Below are positions 58,792-64,000 of a DNA stretch of 64,000 nucleotides, piece after piece (within the stretch, counting starts at the first letter, position 1; each line of letters opens with the position of its first letter). The position numbers and the translations under genes are program-made. The notes below the pieces were generated by a model that did no database searches, was not told the origin of the DNA, and saw only the letters and a list, made by a program, of their open reading frames with translations. The stretch lies in the NCBI GenBank assembly GCA_014155875.1, contig JACEFZ010004196.1, positions 1,711,001 through 1,775,000 on the forward strand, in the 5' to 3' direction. The stretch comes from Cepaea nemoralis. Lineage: Eukaryota; Mollusca; Gastropoda; Stylommatophora; Helicidae.

Positions 58792-58890
58792 TCAAACGAC
58801 AACTAGCCAAAAAACATTCCCTTATGTATGGTACGTTACACCCTCCTTAGGTATTTATAATAGTTTAGTTTAGTTTAGTCGATGTATCAA
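58792..58890 (+). pseudogene. CR1-like LINE 3' UTR, second part, with right target duplication
   Basis: 58792-58801 is the right copy of TCAAACGACA. The continuation reads ACTAGCCAAAAAAC and ends with a (TTTAG)n run at about 58863-58878, a plausible microsatellite tail of the CR1-like LINE. Confidence 0.65.
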
Positions 58891-58891
58891 C

Positions 58892-59005
58892 ATCACGGCA
58901 CACGGGTGTAACCCACAAGTACTCCATTCGCCTCCTAACTCAAACCTGAGTCTGGAGAAACTCAGCTCAGTGCACGAACTCCGTAGAGCCGGCGAGGATC
59001 CTTAA
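58892..59005 (-). mobile_element. SINE fragment, 3' half
   Basis: Matches 60356-60470 closely (shared blocks ACATCACGGCACACGG, ACTCAAACCTGAGTCTGGAG and GCACGAACTCCGT). It lacks the tRNA-like head that the other copy has, so it is a 5'-truncated copy of the same SINE. Confidence 0.8.
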
Positions 59006-59071
59006 ATATTTAACTTAAAATACTTTGGTACCATAATAATACTTAAATACTTAACTTAAAATACTTAGATA

Positions 59072-59221
59072 CTTCTTCTTCCTCTTCTGTGTTCATCCGG
59101 ATTTTTTTTTTCCGGATGTGACTGCGTTGTGCCTGTTTACAGCAGAGCTGCGTTCTTGCGCCGTTAGGCCGACACATCCGACTTCTGCGGGCATTTGTTG
59201 ACCGGGTTAACCTTCCCGGGG
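59072..59221 (-). mobile_element. Short SINE-like retroposon with 13-bp target duplication
   Basis: 150 bp flanked by AAATACTTAGATA at 59059-59071 and 59222-59234. On the minus strand it starts near CCCGGGAAGGTTAACCCGG and ends in a GAAGAGGAAGAAGAAG tail. Near its 3' end CATCCGGA and TCCGGATG (59094-59101 and 59111-59118) form an 8-bp hairpin around a T9 loop. A related sequence is at 787-929. No clear A/B-box promoter is seen in this short copy. Confidence 0.85.
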
Positions 59222-59329
59222 AAATACTTAGATAGTATTATAATACTGAAATACTTAACTTAAAATACTTAGATACTACTAAGTATTTAAGTATTTAAGG
59301 TATTTATAATGCCCATGTTAAACACTGCC

Positions 59330-59545
59330 TCGGTGAGTTATTTGTTATTTATTATTTTTCATGCGTTTTAATGCTATTGTTCTTTTGTCAAAATTTGCTT
59401 CATAAGTGATGTTGAATGAAAGAATGTATGAGAGGAAATAGAGAAGAAGGGCAGAATGTCAGACGTGCCTGCGTGCCTGCGAATGCCTGCATGCCCAATT
59501 CTTAACCCTTCGAAAATAAAGACGTTCGTTCGTTCGTTCGTTTAT
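59330..59545 (+). mobile_element. LINE-type 3' end with (GTTC)n tail, second copy
   Basis: Shares AATGTCAGACGTGCCTGCG, the downstream AAAATAAAG and the (GTTC)4 tail with 15961-16062. The two show that the family ends in a short tetranucleotide repeat instead of poly(A). Confidence 0.7.
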
Positions 59546-60355
59546 TAGCATTAAAAAAAAAAACATATTCTACATGGTTTTTAAAACACACACTTTATAA
59601 CAGAATATAGAATCACTGAACACATTATATATGTGTTAAATATCCTAAATATACGCTGTTGAACGGGGCATTGTACAAATAAGACAGAAAACCTGTCTGC
59701 TTGGCTGTCTATCTGTTTGTCTTGTCTGCATACCTGCTGTCTGTCTGCCTGTTCAATCCCCCCCCCCCTCTATCTGGTTTTGTGTGTACTCTGCCTGTTC
59801 AATGCCCCCTTGTATCTGGTTGTGTGTGTACTCTGCCTCCTATTTCTCCACTCGACTTCTATAAGTGCCCATCTTAACACAGCAGACAGCCTGCATGTCC
59901 AACAGTCAGGTAATCAGTACAATAAATGATAGGACTTGGTAACAACTGGCAAGATTGAGGGGGAAAGAACAAGGGGAAGACAGAGAAGTAAATACCTGGA
60001 TGGCTTGGCCACGTGGCATGGTCGAGACAAGAACACTGAGCTGATTCACGACTCTAGTGATCGTGTGAGGTGATGAAACATGACCACCGACGCTTATCGG
60101 CCCGGCACATGATGATGATGATATTCTGACAGCGGTCGGGAGTTCCAACACAACCAGGACAATCAGTTGTTGGGGAAGTCTTGAGGCCACTGAAACAGCG
60201 GCAGAAATAAATGAACAGGTATTGCGCAATACGCACTCAGTTATCAGACAGGCTCACGGAGTGGCCTTGAGCACCGCCATTGGGAAACCAGATCTGCCTG
60301 GCCTGTTTGTAAATGAGCAGCCAATTAAAAGAAGCGATAAAAGAGCGTAGTTACC
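59546..60355. other. No gene recognised
   Basis: About 0.8 kb. It contains a C run (59758-59767) and two similar CTCTGCCTGTTCAAT/CTCTGCCTCC stretches near 59790-59840. The frames of 60-107 codons on both strands overlap and have no recognisable similarity. Confidence 0.55.
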
Positions 60356-60735
60356 TTTGACATCACGGCACACGGTTTAACCCTTAAGTGCTCCGTTCTA
60401 CTCCTAACTCAAACCTGAGTCTGGAGAAACTCAGCTCAATGCACGAACTCCGTTGCATCGGCGAGTATCCTGAAATACTTTGGGTAGATTTTTAACTCGA
60501 AATTTTGCCCGGGCAGCGCCGTTAGGCTACTCTTTTTCGATTTCCAACTGCCAAGGGATTTTTTACGTGCTCAACAATACACACGGGCGTCCGATCTCAC
60601 TACCCAGAGACCGGGGGAAATTTTGTTACTGGACGTCCAGGTGGATTTTTAAATAAATCCACCTGGTCCTCACCGGGGCCTGAACCCGGGACCTCCAGCA
60701 CTCGAGGCGGACACCATACCTCGAGGCCACTCAGC
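60356..60735 (-). mobile_element. tRNA-derived SINE
   Basis: The minus strand begins GCTGAGTGGCCTCGAGGTAT (A-box-like TGGCCTCGAGG, complement of 60714-60729) and has GGTTCAGGCCC (B-box-like, complement of 60676-60686) about 45 nt later, the layout of a tRNA-type RNA polymerase III promoter. A body follows with an inverted AGGTGGATTT/AAATCCACCT hairpin (about 60640-60664), a conserved-looking TGTTGAGCACGTAAAAAATC block and a 3' part shared with 58892-59005. About 380 bp in total. The central block resembles the shared core domains of invertebrate SINE superfamilies; I cannot name which. Confidence 0.8.
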
Positions 60736-61570
60736 ATTGTGTCCTCAAATCTCTTCTTCTTTCTTCTACTCCTCCGTCTACTCCTGCAAGTGTCGATCAG
60801 TATCTGTCAACAGTGTAACACGGTGTTCACCGAGATGATAAGCTTCATTATTGGCTGTTTGTTGTTTAGCAGGCAATTTCACATTCGATAGTCTGCCGTT
60901 GATTTCTGGACGCCTCCTACCATGGCAGTCAACAGAAAGACGACCTGTTTCCAAATTACCAGCGGTTGAGTTCTCCGGTCAGGCAAGACAGAAATGTTAA
61001 GTAGAACGAGGTACTTCATGCCTGGGGTGAGTGAGTCCGCAACAACGACAGCGTCCATATATATGAACAAAAGTGGGCTAAGTGAATTACAAGAGAAAAC
61101 GACACACCGGGAGACAAGCAGGCGGTTATCAAGCTCAGTCTTTAGCCAGGGGAAAAGCTGTATTGTTGTCACGTGACACTCCTTGTGTACTGAATCGATG
61201 ATGGTAAAATTAATGAGCAGTGCTGCAACACATACCTACCTGACTCTCAGCCAGCTACAATCCTATCGATCCGTGTCTGTGTCTGTAAGTGGGGCAGCCA
61301 CTGCCAAGAAGAGCACAAAATTTCTGCCTGGAACAGATAGGGAAGCTAATATATTATTGACATACCAACCTGAAACAAACATGCATATGGGTGTTCGCAG
61401 GGCCGGGATAACAATACATTGATCGTGTAACCTCCGCTGTTCCACCCACCCTCCCATGTCTAATCACTGCAGCGATCAATACTTGCGTGTTGCTGGGCAC
61501 ATTCATATTTCACCAAGTTTCAGCCCTTTACAGATGGCGCCCAGTGACGCACGGTTATTAGTTAGCAGTT
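60736..61570. other. No gene recognised
   Basis: About 0.8 kb of unique-looking sequence. The frames of 60-97 codons on both strands have no similarity that I recognise. Confidence 0.55.
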
Positions 61571-61574
61571 GAAA

Positions 61575-61998
61575 TTCTGCAGGTTGTGACAGCAGGTTCA
61601 CTACAAGTATGTTCGCAGTGTTTCTGCAGGTTGTGACAGCAGGTTCACTACAAGTATGTCTGCGGTGTTTCTGCAGGTTGTGACAGCAGGTTCACTACAA
61701 GTATGTCCACGGTGTTTCTGCAGGTTGTGACAGCAGGTTCACTACAAGTATGTTCACAGTGTTTCTGCAGGTTGTGACAGCAGGTTCACTACAAGTATGT
61801 TCACAGTGTTTCTGCAGGTTGTGACAGCAGGTTCACTACAAGTATGTCCACGGTGTTTCTGCAGGTTGTGACAGCAGGTTCACTACAAGTATGTTCACAG
61901 TGTTTCTGCAGGTTGTGACAGCAGGTTCACTACAAGTATGTTCACAGTGTTTCTGCAGGTTGTGACAGCAGGTTCACTACAAGTATGTTCACGGTGTT
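61575..61998. repeat. 47-bp tandem repeat, nine copies
   Basis: Unit starts TTCTGCAGGTTGTGACAGCA, with copies beginning every 47 bp from about 61575. Copies differ almost only at the variable end: TTCGCAG, TCTGCGG, TCCACGG, TTCACAG, TTCACAG, TCCACGG, TTCACAG, TTCACAG, TTCACGG. Copies 3-5 and 6-8 repeat as a three-unit block of 141 bp. Confidence 0.95.
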
Positions 61999-62027
61999 TC
62001 TTCCAGCGTCATGGCGACACACACTCG

Positions 62028-62275
62028 GACAGACTGACAGCCTGGCACATGCCCAAAGGTTAAAGGTTACACACAAACAAGACATCTCTCCACCACTTGA
62101 TGAGTGTCACGGGGACACACACTCGGACAGACTAACCACCTGGCACATGCACACGGGGTGAAAGTTACACACAAACAAGACATCTCTCCACAACTTGATG
62201 AGCACTGGCACATGCACACGGGGTGAAGGTTACACACAAACAAGACATCTCTCCACAACTTGATGAGCACTTGCT
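62028..62275. repeat. About 66-96 bp tandem repeat, three copies
   Basis: The block ACACACAAACAAGACATCTC recurs at about 62069, 62165 and 62230 with TGGCACATGC before each. The spacing is 96 then 65 bp; the longer unit carries an extra GTGTCACGGGGACACACACT segment. Confidence 0.85.
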
Positions 62276-62295
62276 ACATGGTTCTAACCCCGTAC

Positions 62296-64000
62296 ACCTA
62301 CAGACCAGTCGGTACTCGATGTGTGTGATGTGAACAATACCACACAGATCACTTGTACCTGCCAGAACTCAATGTGTGATGTCAACAATACCACACAGAT
62401 CACTTCTACCTCCCAGAACTCGATGTGTGATGTCAACAATACCACACAGATCACTTAACCTCCCAGAACGTGATGTCAACAATACCACACAGATCACTTG
62501 TACCTGCCAGAACTCGATGTGTGATGTCAACAATACCACACAGATCACTTCTACCTCCCAGAACGTGATGTCAACAATACCACACAGATCACTTTCTACC
62601 TCCCAGAACGTGATGTCAACAATACCACACAGATCACTCTACCTCCCAGAACGTGATGTCAACAATACCACACAGATCACTTGTACCTGTCAGAAACGTG
62701 GATGTCAACAATACCACACAGATCACTTGTACCTTCCCAGAACGTGATGTCAACAATACCACACAGATCACTTCTACCTCCCAGAACGTGATGTCAACAA
62801 TACCACACAGATCACTTGTACCTCCCCAGAACTCAATGTGTGATGTCAACACTACCACACAGATCACTTGTACCTCCCCAGAACGTGATGTCAACAATAC
62901 ACACAGATCACTTGTACCTCCCAGAACTCAATGTGTGATCGTCAACAATACCACACAGATCACTTGTACCTGCCAGAACGTGATTTCAACAATACCACCA
63001 GATCACTCTTGTACCTGCCAGAACGTGATTCAACAATACCACACAGATCACTTCCTGCCAGAAATGCATGATATCAAAAGATCCTGAGTCCTAACATCCA
63101 ACAATACCACACAGATCACTTTACCTCCAGAACAGATCTACGAACATACACCATCACTTCTACTCCCAGAACTCGATGTATGTCAACATACCACACAGAT
63201 CACTTGACTCCCAGAACTCATGTGTGATGTCAACATACCACACAGATCTTATCTCCCAGAACTCATGTGTGATGTCAACAATACCACACAGATCACTTCA
63301 GATCTGATCCCAGAATCGACGATGTCAACAATACCACACAGATCACTTGTATCTCCAGAACTCATGTGATGTCAAATACCACAAATCACTTTTTCCCAGA
63401 ACCAATTGTGATGTCAACAATCCACACAGATCACTTGTACCTCCAACGATGTCTGATGTCATCATACCACACAGATCACTTGTCTGCCAGAACTGATGTC
63501 AACAATACCACACAGATCACTTCTACCTCCCAGAACGTGATGTCAACAATACCACACAGATCACTGTACCTCCAGTAACGTGATGTCAACAATACCACAC
63601 AGATCACTCTGTATCCTCCCAGAACGTGCTGTCAACAATACCACACAGATCACTTGTACCTGCCAAGAACGTGATGTCAACAATACCACACAGATCACTT
63701 CTACCTCCAGAACTCGATGTCTGATGTCAACAATACCACACAGATCACTTCTATCTCCAGAACTCGATGTGTGATGTCAACAATACCACACAGACACTTC
63801 TACCTCCCAGAACTCGATGTCTGATGTCAACAATACCACACAGATCACTTCTATCCTCCCAGAAATCGTGATGTGTGATGTCAACAATACCACACAGATC
63901 ACTTTCTATCCTCCAGAACTCGATTGTGTGATGTCAACAATACACACAGCTCACTTCTACCTCCCAGAACGTGATGTCAACAATACACACAGACACTTCT
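62296..64000. repeat. 44/51-bp tandem repeat, runs off the window
   Basis: About 35 units built on GATGTCAACAATACCACACA followed by a CCTCCCAGAAC block. Some units end AACGT (44 bp) and others insert CTCGATGTGT (51 bp), so two lengths are mixed. From about 62680 single-base insertions and deletions become frequent. Frames across it are translations of the repeat and not genes. Confidence 0.93.

Noticed and set aside
60676..60729. Functional tRNA gene on the minus strand
   Set aside because: A- and B-box-like blocks exist but no cloverleaf with a clear anticodon arm; the sequence continues into a SINE body.
62376..63774. Open frames with a repeating STIPHRSL motif
   Set aside because: The unit (44 or 51 bp) is not consistently a multiple of three and the frames close at each indel; it is a minisatellite, not a repeat protein.

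Overview
This window looks like repeat-rich, probably pericentromeric or rDNA-adjacent DNA of an invertebrate animal. I see no cellular protein-coding gene that I can defend; nearly everything recognisable is a transposable element, a satellite or a broken rDNA piece. The animal assignment rests on the 18S rRNA 5' end, the element types (Gmr1-like Ty3/gypsy, Helitron, CR1-like and I-like LINEs, tRNA-derived SINEs) and microsatellite-tailed LINE 3' ends. A mollusc, perhaps a gastropod, is my best guess from the 18S variant, with modest confidence.

Layout. Positions 1-530 are CT-rich microsatellites; 700-1850 hold a dispersed repeat in two diverged ~580-bp copies. From 2443 to 12975 lies a minus-strand fragment of an 18S rRNA gene (about its first 350 nt), split by a complete 10,180-bp LTR retrotransposon (2755-12934). 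The element has two 629-bp LTRs with 5 differences, a perfect 5-bp target duplication (CTTTG), a polypurine tract and a gag-PR-IN-RT-RNaseH order typical of Gmr1-like Ty3/gypsy elements. Its interior is broken: integrase core deletion, frameshifts, a solo LTR of another family (8233-8722), a Helitron (4442-5508) and a duplicated piece of pol in its leader (about 11673-12190). Upstream of the 18S start is GC-richer spacer (probable 5' ETS), then a LINE 5' fragment (13892-15600), a LINE 3' tail (to 16062) and microsatellites.

From 18373 to 48055 a single satellite fills the sequence: about 1,020 copies of a 29-bp unit. Its centre (about 26-38 kb) is very homogeneous and carries AGTACT where the flanks mostly carry AGCACT; the edges are mixed and show short higher-order duplications. 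No long open frame exists inside it. Several patches are dense in single-base indels and look like unpolished assembly.

From 48.4 to 60.7 kb there is a graveyard of non-LTR elements: an RNase H LINE remnant (minus), a LINE RT with a C-terminal C2H2 finger, a decayed CR1-like LINE, and an almost intact I-like LINE (EN-RT-RNaseH, 1127 codons) that sits in the 3' UTR of the CR1-like element with a 10-bp target duplication. SINE-like retroposons follow, one with a clean 13-bp duplication. The window ends in three further tandem arrays (47 bp; about 66 bp; mixed 44/51 bp), the last running off the end.

No joint pathway exists; the biology is the interplay of rDNA, retroelements and satellite. The most interesting points are the LTR element in 18S, its young LTRs around a dead interior (suggesting mobilisation in trans of a composite element) and the structure of the 30-kb satellite.
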